Shown here: positions 1 to 8,836 of the stretch, piece after piece
Numbering within the stretch: position 1 is the first letter of the stretch
Layout of the letters: every line of letters starts with the position of its first letter
Assembly: GCF_010993965.1 (NCBI RefSeq)
Contig: NZ_WIXM01000031.1
Coordinates: 1-44,614, forward strand
Reading direction: 5' to 3'
From: Gracilibacillus sp. YIM 98692
GTDB taxonomy: Bacteria > Bacillota > Bacilli > Bacillales > Amphibacillaceae
Length of the DNA stretch: 44,614 nucleotides
Translations under genes and position numbers: made by a program
The notes under the pieces: generated by a model
The model's input: the letters and a program-made list of their open reading frames with translations, nothing else
Database searches by the model: none
What the model was told of the DNA's origin: nothing

Positions 1-150
1 GACAAGAAGGCACTATTTAATTCCTGTTTTCTACTCTACCCCGGAAAGGGAGCGTTTTTCCGCAGCGTTGGACTAGCACCCATCTTTGAAAGAATGGGAG
101 GAAGTCTTGCTGTTCACTATGTCGCAGTTTGCTTCAACTATGTAATAAAA
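1..150. repeat. Partial copy of the palindromic intergenic repeat family (right end)
   Basis: The window opens inside a repeat unit. It shows the family core (ccggaaagggagcgtttttccgcagcg at about 40-66, a degraded form of the GGAAAGCGAG..TTTTTCCG core) and the terminal motif cactatgtcgcagttt at 115-130. The same terminal motif ends the copies at 5.8-6.36 kb and 27.1-27.64 kb. The left part lies outside the window. No convincing reading frame is present. Confidence 0.6.
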
Positions 151-163
151 AAAGGGTTTAGGA

Positions 164-192
164 TAAAGAAAACCACCCATAAAGGGTGGTTT
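164..192 (-). terminator. Rho-independent terminator of metNIQ
   Basis: An 8-bp inverted repeat (AACCACCC/GGGTGGTT, 171-192) lies just after the metQ stop codon. On the minus strand it is followed by TTTTCTTT. It closes the methionine transporter operon. Confidence 0.85.
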
Positions 193-197
193 TTGTG

Positions 198-1103
198 TTA
201 CTCGGATACAGGTACTACTGCTCCTTCGTATTCTTCTTCAATAAATGTTTGGATTTTCTCTGAGCGTAGGACGTTTACTAATGCTAATAAGTCTTTGTTG
301 TCTTCGTCTTCGCTGCGTGCCGCAATCACGTTTACGTATGGTGATTCAGAACCTTCTAAAATTAAGGCATCGTCAGCTGGTACAAGTCCTGCTTCGATGG
401 CATAGTTAGTGTTGATTGCTACTAATGCATCTCCTTCTCGCTCATAAAACTCAGGTAATAAACCTGCGTCAATGCTTGCATCAAATTCTAAATGTTTTGG
501 GTTTTTAACAATATCTTCAACTGTTGCTTCTACTGGATCTACACTATCATCAAGCGTTACTAATCCTTGGTTTTGTAATAAAGATAGGATACGACCATGG
601 TCTGCAACAGAACGACTCATAATTACTTCTGTACCTTCTTCAATCTCGCTTATAGATGTAATGTTTTGAGAATAAATTCCCATTGGTTCGATATGGATAC
701 CGCCTAAGTTGACAAAGTCATAACCAATATCATCCATTTGTGTAGTTAGGTAAGGAATGTGTTGGAAATAGTTCGCATCCAAAGTACCGTTGTCTAGATC
801 TTCATTAGGAAGAACATAATCTTGATATACTTCAATTTGAATCTCAATACCTTTTTCCTCTAGAAGTGGCTTAGCTTCTTCTAATACTTCAGCATGAGGC
901 ACACTTGTTGCACCTACGACGATAGTTGATAATTCTTGCTCAGCCTCTGCATCTTCCTCCTTATCCTCAGCATTGTTATCTGCTGCTTCTTCGTCAGCCC
1001 CTCCGTTGTCTGCATCTTCTGTTTCTTTATTGTCACCAGTGCCACATGCAACTAATGCGATCGAAACAAACACTGCTAAAAATAAAAACAGTAATTTTTT
1101 CAT
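198..1103 (-). CDS. metQ: D-methionine ABC transporter substrate-binding lipoprotein MetQ
   Basis: Extracellular methionine-binding lipoprotein of the NlpA/MetQ family, which delivers D/L-methionine to the MetNI importer. The N-terminus is a lipoprotein signal peptide: two lysines, a hydrophobic stretch and a LVAC lipobox with the lipidated Cys at residue 20. An acidic linker of about 40 residues (rich in D and E) follows and is consistent with a salt-adapted organism. The NlpA core begins near residue 60 (IVVGATSVPHAEVLE) and contains the family segments NYFQHIPYL and INTNYAIEAGL. At 301 residues it is slightly longer than usual because of the linker. The start has an AGAAAGGATG ribosome site. 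It is the last gene of a metN-metI-metQ operon and ends at a hairpin terminator. Confidence 0.95.
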   Translation of the reverse strand: MKKLLFLFLAVFVSIALVACGTGDNKETEDADNGGADEEAADNNAEDKEEDAEAEQELSTIVVGATSVPHAEVLEEAKPLLEEKGIEIQIEVYQDYVLPNEDLDNGTLDANYFQHIPYLTTQMDDIGYDFVNLGGIHIEPMGIYSQNITSISEIEEGTEVIMSRSVADHGRILSLLQNQGLVTLDDSVDPVEATVEDIVKNPKHLEFDASIDAGLLPEFYEREGDALVAINTNYAIEAGLVPADDALILEGSESPYVNVIAARSEDEDNKDLLALVNVLRSEKIQTFIEEEYEGAVVPVSE

Positions 1104-1135
1104 TATAAATCATCCTTTCTTAAATGATTTTTAAT

Positions 1136-1804
1136 TTATCTTTTATCTATCGCTTTAGATAGTAGATCCCCGATTATTTGGAAAATAAACACAATAATAA
1201 TAATAAGTATGGTACAAGCTAACACTACGTCAAAATCTCTTCGTTGGAATCCTTTCATATAGGCAAGGTCTCCTAATCCGCCTGCGCCAATAATGCCAGC
1301 CATAGCGGTATAACTGATTAAAGCAATCGCTGTGACGGTAATACCAGAAATTAAAGCAGGCATGGATTCTGGTAATAACACTTTAAAAATAATCGTATTT
1401 GTTTTGGCTCCCATTGCTTTGGCTGCTTCAATAACCCCTTTATCCACTTCTTTTAAACCAATCTCGACTAAACGGGCATAGAAAGGTGCAGCTCCAATAA
1501 TAAGGGCAGGCAATGCAGCCTTCCAGCCTCTAATTGTCCCAATTAAAAAGTCAGTAAAAGGGAATAATAGCAAAATTAATATAATGAATGGAATGGCACG
1601 AAATACATTTACAACTGTTGCAGTAATAAAATTAAGAATGGTATTCTCCCATAGGTTTCCCCGTTCTGTTAAAAATAATAGCAGTCCAAGAAGAATACCC
1701 AATATAAGAGTGCCAATGACAGCAATAACTGTCATATATAGTGTTTCTTGTGTTGCTACCCATAAGTCTTCTATATTAACATTTGGAAATAATTCGCTAA
1801 GCAT
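1136..1804 (-). CDS. metI: Methionine ABC transporter permease MetI
   Basis: Integral membrane permease of the MetNIQ importer, 222 residues with five predicted membrane segments. It carries the binding-protein-dependent transport domain and an EAA-type coupling loop around residues 125-145 (EAAKAMGAKTNTIIFKVLLP) that contacts the ATPase. A GAGGTG ribosome site lies inside the end of metN, and the two frames overlap by 8 bp, so translation is probably coupled. MetQ follows after about 30 bases. Membership of the methionine family rather than another NlpA-type importer is supported by the S-box riboswitch ahead of the operon. Confidence 0.95.
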   Translation of the reverse strand: MLSELFPNVNIEDLWVATQETLYMTVIAVIGTLILGILLGLLLFLTERGNLWENTILNFITATVVNVFRAIPFIILILLLFPFTDFLIGTIRGWKAALPALIIGAAPFYARLVEIGLKEVDKGVIEAAKAMGAKTNTIIFKVLLPESMPALISGITVTAIALISYTAMAGIIGAGGLGDLAYMKGFQRRDFDVVLACTILIIIIVFIFQIIGDLLSKAIDKR

Positions 1805-2822
1805 GTTTTAACACCTCAACTTCCACACCGGCGTCCTCTATAAAATGAATCGCCTTTGTTAAAACATCTTTCTCTGCATGTATTTCGATGAACAGAGTAC
1901 CATAAGCACCTTCTTGAGTAGGTGAAATAGATCCTTGCAAAATATTTACTTCTATATCAAAGGACTTTATTACTTCACTAATTAGAGCACGACTCGCATC
2001 TTTTCCAATAAAATGGAGCTTCACGACCTCGTTATCCTCGCGGTCATTGATAAAGGAAGTTAAGTTTCCTTCTTCATGTTCCAGCGGATTTAATTGTTGA
2101 ACAAAACGTTTAGTTGTTGGAGATTGTGGTTTAACAAAGACATCTAACACATCTCCTAATTCAACGACCTTTCCGTTCTCCATTACGGCCACACGATGGC
2201 ATATTTTCTGTATGACATGCATCTCGTGAGTGATTAAAATAATGGTTAATCCTAACTTTTTATTAATGGAAACAAGCAAGTCTAAGATATCATCTGTTGT
2301 TTCTGGGTCTAGTGCAGAAGTAGCTTCATCACAAAGCAATACTTCGGGGTCATTTGCAAGTGCACGTGCAATACCAACACGCTGCTTTTGCCCTCCACTT
2401 AATTGGGAAGGATAAGCATCTTCTTTACCTGTTAATCCTACTAACTCCACCAATTCAAGAGCTTTTTCCTTCCTTTCCTTTCTAGAAATACCTGCAATCT
2501 CCAATGGAAAACTGATATTTTCTAAAACGGTTCTAGACCATAATAAATTAAAATGTTGAAAAATCATGCCTATTTTTTGACGTTTTGTACGAAGCAAGTG
2601 CTGAGGCATATTGGTGATGTCTTGATCGTGTATGGTAATGGATCCTTCGGTTGGTTCTTCTAACCGATTGATTAAACGTACAAATGTACTTTTACCTGCA
2701 CCGCTATATCCAATGACACCGAAGATTTCGCCTTTATCTATTTGAAGTGAAACATTATCGACTGCTTGCACTTTCTTTTTATTCGATTGATATATTTTCG
2801 ATAGATTTTTAATATTTAGCAA
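1797..2822 (-). CDS. metN: Methionine ABC transporter ATP-binding protein MetN
   Basis: ATPase subunit of the methionine importer, 341 residues, the usual length. Walker A is GYSGAGKST (residues 38-46), the ABC signature is LSGGQKQR, Walker B is VLLCDEATSALD and the switch histidine is in ILITHEMH. Residues from about 265 form the C-terminal NIL/ACT-like domain that binds methionine and trans-inhibits transport in this family. The start is TTG, preceded at good spacing by AAAGGAG. It is the first gene of metN-metI-metQ and lies behind a SAM-I riboswitch, so methionine-replete cells should terminate transcription before it. Confidence 0.96.
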   Translation of the reverse strand: MLNIKNLSKIYQSNKKKVQAVDNVSLQIDKGEIFGVIGYSGAGKSTFVRLINRLEEPTEGSITIHDQDITNMPQHLLRTKRQKIGMIFQHFNLLWSRTVLENISFPLEIAGISRKERKEKALELVELVGLTGKEDAYPSQLSGGQKQRVGIARALANDPEVLLCDEATSALDPETTDDILDLLVSINKKLGLTIILITHEMHVIQKICHRVAVMENGKVVELGDVLDVFVKPQSPTTKRFVQQLNPLEHEEGNLTSFINDREDNEVVKLHFIGKDASRALISEVIKSFDIEVNILQGSISPTQEGAYGTLFIEIHAEKDVLTKAIHFIEDAGVEVEVLKHA

Positions 2823-2860
2823 CGAGTCCCACTCCTTTCTTTTTCATAGTAATTCCCAAC

Positions 2861-3023
2861 TAAAAAATCCTTTCTGCACAAGAGGGCAGAAAGGATTGAA
2901 ATGTAAAGGAATGCCCTCTTATCTTTCAAAACATAATGTTTTGATGGAATTAGCACCTATCAGACTGAACTGACGGTTGCTGGGCTTCATAGGGCCAGTC
3001 CCTCCACCTCTCTTAATAAGAGT
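2861..3023 (-). promoter_or_regulatory. SAM-I (S-box) riboswitch with terminator/antiterminator
   Basis: The minus strand shows the S-box consensus: P1 strand CTCTTAT (3022-3016), then AGAGGTGGAGGGACTGGCCC, ATGAAGCCCAGCAACC, and the closing P1 strand ATAAGAG (2922-2916). Downstream, AATCCTTTCTGC pairs with GCAGAAAGGATT (2897-2866) and is followed by six T residues, forming the terminator. AAGAGGGCA (2919-2911), at the P1 3' side, can pair perfectly over nine bases with TGCCCTCTT (2888-2880) in the terminator, forming the antiterminator. This is an OFF switch: SAM binding stabilises P1, frees the terminator and shuts metNIQ. Confidence 0.96.
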
Positions 3024-3046
3024 TTTATATTGATTTGAATGAAAAT

Positions 3047-3075
3047 ATCATAGCACTTCCCAAACTTCGAGTCAA
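3047..3075 (-). promoter_or_regulatory. SigmaA promoter of the metNIQ operon
   Basis: On the minus strand, TTGACT (3075-3070), a 17-base spacer and TATGAT (3052-3047), with TGC just before the -10. This places the start of transcription near 3040, about 17 bases before the riboswitch P1 stem. The rest of the stretch 3076-3333 shows no supported gene apart from a doubtful 27-codon fragment described in the findings. Confidence 0.8.
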
Positions 3076-3333
3076 TGGAATATCAAAAAGTTGCAATCAT
3101 CCCATTTTTCTGACAAATCCGACAATTTACGACTAGTTTGTTAATGATTGAATTGGAGCTGGGATACGTCCACATCTACACCTTGGTCTTTTCCAACTAT
3201 GGTAACAACTGCTCGTTTTTGCATCTGATCATAGGCTGTCCATTATATCCACGGGAAATCCAATGGGGCGCTTTTGCGAAATATGGTAACTTCGAATAAA
3301 ATATAAGAAGATAAGCGTAGAGAGGAGCTTTAT

Positions 3334-4065
3334 ATGGATAAAGATATTCGATTAATTGCGTTAGATATGGATGGTACTTTGCTAAATGAACAGGATGAGG
3401 TAACGCAAGCATGTAAAGATGCGATTAAAAAAGCTCGTGATAAAGGGGTAGAGGTTATAATTTCAACAGGACGTCATTATCGTACAAGTGCTCCTGTAGC
3501 GAAAGAGTTAGATATTCATTATTTAGTCACGGTAAATGGCAGTGAAGTTTGGACACTTTCAGGTGAACTTATCTCAAGACAGCATCTCGATGCAGCGATT
3601 GTCTCCAAATTAGTAGAATTAAAAGAGAAGCATCAAACATGGGCATGGCTTGCTTCGGTTGATCAAGTATGGAGAGGAGAAGTACCCACAGATATTGATG
3701 CACATCAATGGTTAAAATTTGGCTTTGATACAGATAATCATGAAGTAAAAGAAGAGATTATTCGAACCATTGAGGAATGGGGAGAGGTGGAATGGAGTAA
3801 TTCCAGTCTTACTAATATCGAAGTCAATGCACTAGGAGTGAATAAAGCAGCAGCCATTGAAATAGTGGCAGACCGATTAGGATTAAAAATGGATCAAGTC
3901 ATGGCTGTAGGAGATAGTTTAAATGACATAAAAATGATAAAGAAAGCTGGTTTAGGTATTGCTATGGGCAATGCACAGGATGAAGTGAAAAAGGCATCAA
4001 ACTGGGTTACTGCATCCAATCGTGAAGATGGAGTAGCTAAAGCAATAGAAAAATGGGTACTGTGA
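3334..4065 (+). CDS. Cof-type HAD-family phosphatase
   Basis: Cytoplasmic haloacid dehalogenase superfamily hydrolase of the Cof/YidA type, which dephosphorylates sugar phosphates, nucleotides or flavin intermediates. Motif I is DMDGTL (nucleophile D11 and acid D13), motif II is ISTGR, and motif IV is GDSLNDIKMIKKAG, followed by the typical GIAMGNA. The cap is small: the protein is 243 residues where Cof relatives are usually 260-290. The AGAGGAGC ribosome site is well placed. It stands alone in front of gndA. The substrate cannot be told from sequence; proximity to pentose phosphate genes is only suggestive. Confidence 0.88.
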   Translation: MDKDIRLIALDMDGTLLNEQDEVTQACKDAIKKARDKGVEVIISTGRHYRTSAPVAKELDIHYLVTVNGSEVWTLSGELISRQHLDAAIVSKLVELKEKHQTWAWLASVDQVWRGEVPTDIDAHQWLKFGFDTDNHEVKEEIIRTIEEWGEVEWSNSSLTNIEVNALGVNKAAAIEIVADRLGLKMDQVMAVGDSLNDIKMIKKAGLGIAMGNAQDEVKKASNWVTASNREDGVAKAIEKWVL

Positions 4066-4173
4066 GAAATTTCTGAAAAAAAAAGAGCTATTACTTGAAG
4101 ATGTTTATAGGATGTAATAAATTATAAGGTGGAGTAATTATTTAAATGTTATCTACATCTTCCTCCAATTTCA

Positions 4174-4182
4174 TGGTAAAAT
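4174..4182 (+). promoter_or_regulatory. Candidate extended -10 promoter of gndA
   Basis: TGGTAAAAT at 4174-4182 fits an extended -10 element about 80 bases ahead of gndA. No good -35 hexamer is visible, so this is a candidate only. Confidence 0.4.
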
Positions 4183-4259
4183 AGACAAGTGGGGGATACA
4201 TATTTATTTTAGCGACTAGCTTAACACTAGTTAATATGAAAAAGGAGCGAAATATTAGC

Positions 4260-5678
4260 ATGGCAAAACAACAATTTGGAGTTATCGGACTTGCTGTAAT
4301 GGGAAAAAACCTCGCTTTAAACGTTGAAAGCAGAGGTTACTCTGTATCTGTATTTAATAGAACGTTTGAGAAAACAGAAGATTTCTTAAACAACGAAGCA
4401 AATGGAAAAAATTTCGTTGGAGCGAAAACAATAGAGGAATTTGTGGATTCTCTAGAAAAACCACGTAAAATTATGTTAATGGTAAAAGCAGGTCCAGCGA
4501 CAGATGCAACGATTGCATCTTTAAAACCCCTCCTTGACGAAGGAGATATTGTGATTGATGGTGGTAACACCTTCTTTAAAGATACAATGCGTCGTAATGC
4601 AGAGCTGGATGAATCTGGTATCCACTTTATCGGTACTGGTGTATCTGGTGGAGAAGAAGGTGCACTTAACGGTCCTTCCATCATGCCTGGAGGTCAAAAA
4701 GAAGCATACGATAAAGTAGCGCCTATTTTTGAAGCAATCTCTGCAAAAGTCGAAGGTGACCCTTGTGTGACGTATATTGGACCAAATGGTGCCGGTCACT
4801 ATGTGAAAATGGTGCACAATGGTATTGAATATGGTGACATGCAGTTAATTTGTGAAGCATACTTCATTATGAAGCATGTTCTAGGATTAAGTGCAGAAGA
4901 GCTTCATGAAGTATTTGCAGACTGGAATCAAGGAGAGCTAGACAGCTACCTTATCGAAATTACAGCAGATATCTTCAAGAAGAAAGATGATGAAACAGGT
5001 AAGCCAATGGTAGATGTGATTCTTGATACAGCTGGTCAAAAAGGTACAGGTAAATGGACAAGCCAAAGTTCTCTTGATTTAGGTGTACCATTACCGGTAA
5101 TTACAGAATCTGTTTTTGCACGTTTCATCTCTGCGATGAAGGAAGAGCGTGTCCACGCAAGCAAAGTATTACAAGGTCCATCTGCACAAGAAACACCGTA
5201 TGAAGGCGACAAAGATGAGCTTATCGAAGCTATCCGTAAAGCTCTTTATATGAGTAAAATCGTTTCTTATGCACAAGGTTTCGCACAAATGCGTGCAGCT
5301 TCTGAAGAGAATGATTGGAACCTTCGCTATGGTGATATTTCCATGATCTTCCGTGGCGGTTGTATCATCCGTGCGCAATTCTTGCAAAAAATTAAAGAAG
5401 CTTATGACCGTGATCCTGCGCTTGCTAACTTATTGTTGGATCCTTACTTTAAAGAAATTGTAGAAAGCTATCAGACTTCATTGCGTAAGGTATTATCTCT
5501 TGCAATGGAACGTGGTATCCCAGTACCTGGTTTTGCAAGTGCATTAGCTTACTATGATAGCTACCGTACAGAAACATTACCAGCAAACTTACTTCAAGCA
5601 CAGCGTGACTACTTTGGAGCACACACGTATCAACGTAATGACAAAGAAGGCGTGTTCCACACAGAATGGTTAGACTAA
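4260..5678 (+). CDS. gndA: 6-phosphogluconate dehydrogenase, decarboxylating, NADP-dependent
   Basis: Converts 6-phosphogluconate to ribulose 5-phosphate and CO2 with NADPH formation, the third step of the oxidative pentose phosphate pathway. The N-terminal Rossmann segment is [15 protein letters not shown], with NRT after the second strand. The catalytic lysine lies in [19 protein letters not shown]. The C-terminal tail has [20 protein letters not shown] and [10 protein letters not shown]. The reading frame is open from 4236, but the ribosome site AAAAAGGAGCG lies inside that extension and serves the ATG at 4260. The resulting 472 residues match the family. zwf, the first enzyme of the pathway, lies 1.4 kb further on, on the opposite strand. 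Confidence 0.97.
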   Translation: MAKQQFGVIGLAVMGKNLALNVESRGYSVSVFNRTFEKTEDFLNNEANGKNFVGAKTIEEFVDSLEKPRKIMLMVKAGPATDATIASLKPLLDEGDIVIDGGNTFFKDTMRRNAELDESGIHFIGTGVSGGEEGALNGPSIMPGGQKEAYDKVAPIFEAISAKVEGDPCVTYIGPNGAGHYVKMVHNGIEYGDMQLICEAYFIMKHVLGLSAEELHEVFADWNQGELDSYLIEITADIFKKKDDETGKPMVDVILDTAGQKGTGKWTSQSSLDLGVPLPVITESVFARFISAMKEERVHASKVLQGPSAQETPYEGDKDELIEAIRKALYMSKIVSYAQGFAQMRAASEENDWNLRYGDISMIFRGGCIIRAQFLQKIKEAYDRDPALANLLLDPYFKEIVESYQTSLRKVLSLAMERGIPVPGFASALAYYDSYRTETLPANLLQAQRDYFGAHTYQRNDKEGVFHTEWLD

Positions 5679-5690
5679 TATAAGGAACAA

Positions 5691-5721
5691 AAACCTCCTG
5701 CATTCAAGCAGGAGGTTTTTT
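5691..5721 (+). terminator. Rho-independent terminator of gndA
   Basis: AAACCTCCTG and CAGGAGGTTT form a 10-bp stem around a short loop, followed by TTTTTT. It lies 12 bases after the gndA stop. Confidence 0.9.
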
Positions 5722-5799
5722 ATATCATCACCATTTATAAATAAACAGCTTATAGGATAGGAAAACCAATATCTTATGAGAGAAGAAAGAATCCAAAGC

Positions 5800-6357
5800 T
5801 TTCGTAATATTCATAAACTGTGACATAACTCTTTTATGGATTTGCTTTCTTCCGTTCTGGATAAAGGTGGGGGCTAGGCAACGCTGTGGCAAGATACTTC
5901 GCTTTCCACGGACGGGCATGGCCTTAGCCAGGGGACTACTCGAAATAACTTCTTTGCCCCCTGCTGCACCGAGGAAACCTACTTCGAAGCGATACTAGAA
6001 GACGCAGGTACATCACGGGGTCTGCGGCTTAGAAGTTTACGTATCTTGCCTCCGCTTTGTGTGGTTCTGATTGAAGAAAGAAAAAGCACTAAGAAATGAA
6101 TTTCGATGGATCTATTCTTCCAAAAGGTAGAACACCTTTATTAGCGTAGGCAGAATACGGAGACTCCTGTGGGACAGCGAGACCTGAAGATCCACTTGGT
6201 AAAGAGGTTTTCTTTACCAAGTTAGCTGAGGCCGAGCCCACGGAAAGCGAAGTATTCTGCCGAAGCGAATGATAGCACACATCTCAAATTAGAATAGAAG
6301 GGAGCTACACCAAGACAAATTTTCACTATGTCGCAGTTTTGTTCTATTATGACACTA
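5800..6357. repeat. Apparently full-length (~560 bp) palindromic intergenic repeat element, copy A
   Basis: The element runs from a left terminal motif (cgtaatattcataaactgtg, then acataac) to a right terminal motif (cactatgtcgcagttt, then ttctattatg), which are imperfect inverted copies of each other. Inside, a left module with GGCAAGATACTTCGCTTTCC (from about 5888) and a right module with GGAAAGCGAAGTATTCTGCC (ending about 6260) face each other as inverted relatives. A block at 5888-6040 is over 90 percent identical by eye to 27175-27310. It is richer in GC than its surroundings and has no convincing coding capacity. It separates gndA from the convergent cyclase gene. Confidence 0.7.
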
Positions 6358-6407
6358 TGAATAGGGAAACATTGGTTTAAGCTGGACAGGTTTTGCTCGG
6401 TTTCCCC

Positions 6408-7034
6408 CTAAAACGGTTTTTCTTCAAACAACAGTACACGAGCTGGTGCAGCTTCTGTACCGACCATATGTAAAGGCGCAGCAACCATGAAATATTCTCC
6501 TGCTTCGACTTCTGCTAACCTTAATCCTTCCATGATAATGATCTGTTGCCGGAAGATTTTACGATGAGTCGGATTTCCCTCTTGACTGCGTTCGATACCT
6601 AACGTATCAATCCCAACTCCAGCAATTTCTCTTTCAATCAAATAATCAGCACCATCTTCCGTTAAATAGATGAAATCAAAATCAAATGATTCACTTGAAT
6701 GATAAGAGTTTTTCGTTTTCAATAAGAGAAAGTCATTTTCATTTATAGAATACGCTTCCAAATCCTTGCTAGTAATACCATCTTGCACCTCTGTTACATC
6801 CACTACTTTCACCTGTCTTACAAGTTTTTCTATTGAAATAGTTTCGAAAGTATCCGCATCATTAATCATATGAAGTGGTGCATCGATATGTGTCCCAGTA
6901 TGCAGATTCAACGTCATAGTTGTACTGGTAACATGTGCATTAGTATCTGTATCAAAAATCGGTTTATTGGCTTGAATATCTTCCCATGATTGCATATTTG
7001 GGTGAATCGGCATCGATATATCATACAGTTTCAT
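6408..7034 (-). CDS. Cyclase/kynurenine formamidase-family metal-dependent hydrolase
   Basis: Member of the cyclase family (PF04199), manganese- or zinc-dependent amidohydrolases that include arylformamidase KynB. The metal-binding signature HTGTHIDAPLH is present at about residues 46-56, the start YDISMPIHPNMQSWE is typical, and VGIDTLGIE carries the third conserved acidic region. The length (208 residues) is normal. An AAGGAGG ribosome site lies seven bases before the ATG. It follows zwf on the same strand but a strong hairpin terminator separates them, so it is probably expressed on its own. No other tryptophan-catabolism gene is visible, so formamidase activity is not established. Confidence 0.85.
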   Translation of the reverse strand: MKLYDISMPIHPNMQSWEDIQANKPIFDTDTNAHVTSTTMTLNLHTGTHIDAPLHMINDADTFETISIEKLVRQVKVVDVTEVQDGITSKDLEAYSINENDFLLLKTKNSYHSSESFDFDFIYLTEDGADYLIEREIAGVGIDTLGIERSQEGNPTHRKIFRQQIIIMEGLRLAEVEAGEYFMVAAPLHMVGTEAAPARVLLFEEKPF

Positions 7035-7057
7035 AAAAATCCTCCTTAGACATTAGT

Positions 7058-7096
7058 AAAAAAGCAACCAACCAGGGGCCCCTGATTGATTGCTTT
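7058..7096 (-). terminator. Terminator between zwf and the cyclase gene
   Basis: AAAGCAATCAATCAGG and CCTGGTTGGTTGCTTT pair through a GGGGCCCC centre, with G-U wobbles, and six T residues follow on the minus strand. It ends zwf transcripts. Confidence 0.85.
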
Positions 7097-7102
7097 ATTG
7101 TA

Positions 7103-8575
7103 TTAAACTTCCCACCAAGAAAATCCGTCTTGTTCAAGTAAATCATCTGCCTCTTTCGGGCCATTCGAGCCTGACTCATAATTTGGAAAGTCTGCCTTTT
7201 TCTTAGACCATGCATTAGCAATAACATCGATGAACTTCCAAGATAAAGCCACTTCATCCCAGTGTGTAAAGTTTGTGGAATCTCCACGCATACAATCATG
7301 AAGTAAAATCTCATATGCTTCTGGTGTATTCATCTTATCTTGAGAATTATTGTCATAACTTAAAGTGATTGGTGTAGATGATGCACTGTAATCACCTTTT
7401 TTCGCATTGACATGTAAAGTAATACCTTCATCTGGTTGAACATGAATAACAAGTAAATTAGATTGTGTATCATGCTCTTTACCATAATATAAGTTCATCG
7501 GTAAATCTTTAAATTCTACCACGATTTCTGTGGATTTTTTCTTCATACGTTTCCCTGTACGAAGATAGAATGGAACACCGGCCCATCGGAAATTATCAAT
7601 CAAGAGCTTCGCTGCGACAAATGTATCGGTATTAGATTCAGGATCTACTCCATTTCCTTCTCGATACGATGGAAGTTCTTCCCCGTCAACAATACCTCTA
7701 TCGTATTGTCCGCGTACAAGATAATCTTCCACCTCATCCTCATTAAAGAAACGTAATGCTCGAAGTACTTTTACTTTTTCACTGCGTATTTCTTCAGGTG
7801 TTAACTTGATTGGCGGATCCATTGCTATTAGTGCAAGCATTTGCAGCATATGATTTTGCATCATATCTTTTAAAGCACCAGCACCGTCATAATAACGGCC
7901 ACGTTCTTCAACACCAAGTACCTCACTGGATGTAATTTGAATATTTGAAATGTATTGGTTGCTCCACAAAGGTTCAAATAATGCATTAGCAAAGCGAATT
8001 ACTTCAATGTTTTGAACCATTTCCTTACCAAGGTAGTGATCAATACGGTAAATTTGGTCCTCGGTAAAGGCTTCACGAATTTGATCATTTAATTCTTTGG
8101 CTGACTCATAATCATGGCCAAACGGCTTCTCTATTACTAGTCGAGTCCAACCTTTTGCAGTGGTTAACCCTTCAGATTTCAAGTTGGCAGCTAATGTTCC
8201 GAAGAAATTAGGCGCCATAGAGAAGTAGAATAAACGATTTCCTTCTGTTTGATGTTTCTCATCTAACTCGTTCATTAGATTCTCCAGCTTTTGATAATGC
8301 TCCAAGTCCTGGATATCAAAAGGATTATAATGGAAGTGACTAGCAAATTTATCTGGATCAATATTTTCGTCATCAAATCCACTAATTGATTTTTTAACAT
8401 TATTACGGAAATCTTCATTAGTAAGTGGACGTCTTGCCACACCAATTACTGCGAAGTTATCAGATAACTTTCCATTTCGATACAATCGATAAATGGAAGG
8501 GTATAGTTTTCTGTTTGCAAGATCACCTGTTGCCCCAAAAATCACAATTACTGCTTTTGGATTATTCGTTGTCAT
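7103..8575 (-). CDS. zwf: Glucose-6-phosphate 1-dehydrogenase
   Basis: Oxidises glucose 6-phosphate to 6-phosphogluconolactone with NADP, the entry step of the oxidative pentose phosphate pathway. The nucleotide-binding motif is IFGATGDLANRKLYPS near residue 12, and the substrate-binding active site is RIDHYLGKEMVQN near residue 178. YLRTGKRM and the C-terminal segment LLHDCMRGDSTNFTHWDEV are family hallmarks. The 490 residues match Bacillus Zwf. An AAAGGTAG ribosome site precedes the ATG. The 260-base divergent region shared with yutF contains several ATGTTA/TAACAT palindromes but no promoter I can assign with confidence. Confidence 0.97.
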   Translation of the reverse strand: MTTNNPKAVIVIFGATGDLANRKLYPSIYRLYRNGKLSDNFAVIGVARRPLTNEDFRNNVKKSISGFDDENIDPDKFASHFHYNPFDIQDLEHYQKLENLMNELDEKHQTEGNRLFYFSMAPNFFGTLAANLKSEGLTTAKGWTRLVIEKPFGHDYESAKELNDQIREAFTEDQIYRIDHYLGKEMVQNIEVIRFANALFEPLWSNQYISNIQITSSEVLGVEERGRYYDGAGALKDMMQNHMLQMLALIAMDPPIKLTPEEIRSEKVKVLRALRFFNEDEVEDYLVRGQYDRGIVDGEELPSYREGNGVDPESNTDTFVAAKLLIDNFRWAGVPFYLRTGKRMKKKSTEIVVEFKDLPMNLYYGKEHDTQSNLLVIHVQPDEGITLHVNAKKGDYSASSTPITLSYDNNSQDKMNTPEAYEILLHDCMRGDSTNFTHWDEVALSWKFIDVIANAWSKKKADFPNYESGSNGPKEADDLLEQDGFSWWEV

Positions 8576-8836
8576 TGACTTTAACTACCTTTCTACTTTT
8601 TGTTATTGACTGAATGATACGCATATGTTCGATGTCATATGCTATAATCATGTAACGACGTGTGTCTAATATAGGGTACTATGTTATACTAACATGTGTG
8701 AACATTCATGTAACATTATATTACATGATAACATAATTTAAGTGTCGTGACGTTACTTCATATATTATATACTATCATTTATTGAAAAAATGACAAATAA
8801 AATACATGGAATTTTCTAAAAATTTAGGAGGAAATT

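Noticed and set aside
3197-3412. 71-codon minus-strand frame overlapping the Cof phosphatase start
   Set aside because: It overlaps the promoter and first codons of a clear gene and has no start signal.
5870-6290. Possible CRISPR or tandem array
   Set aside because: The repeated blocks are dispersed, long and imperfect, with no regular spacers and no cas genes anywhere in the window.
8690-8740. Palindromic ATGTTATACTAACAT-like and ATGTAA...TTACAT sequences between zwf and yutF
   Set aside because: They may be an operator or promoter parts, but the hexamers and spacings fit no known site well enough to list as a feature.
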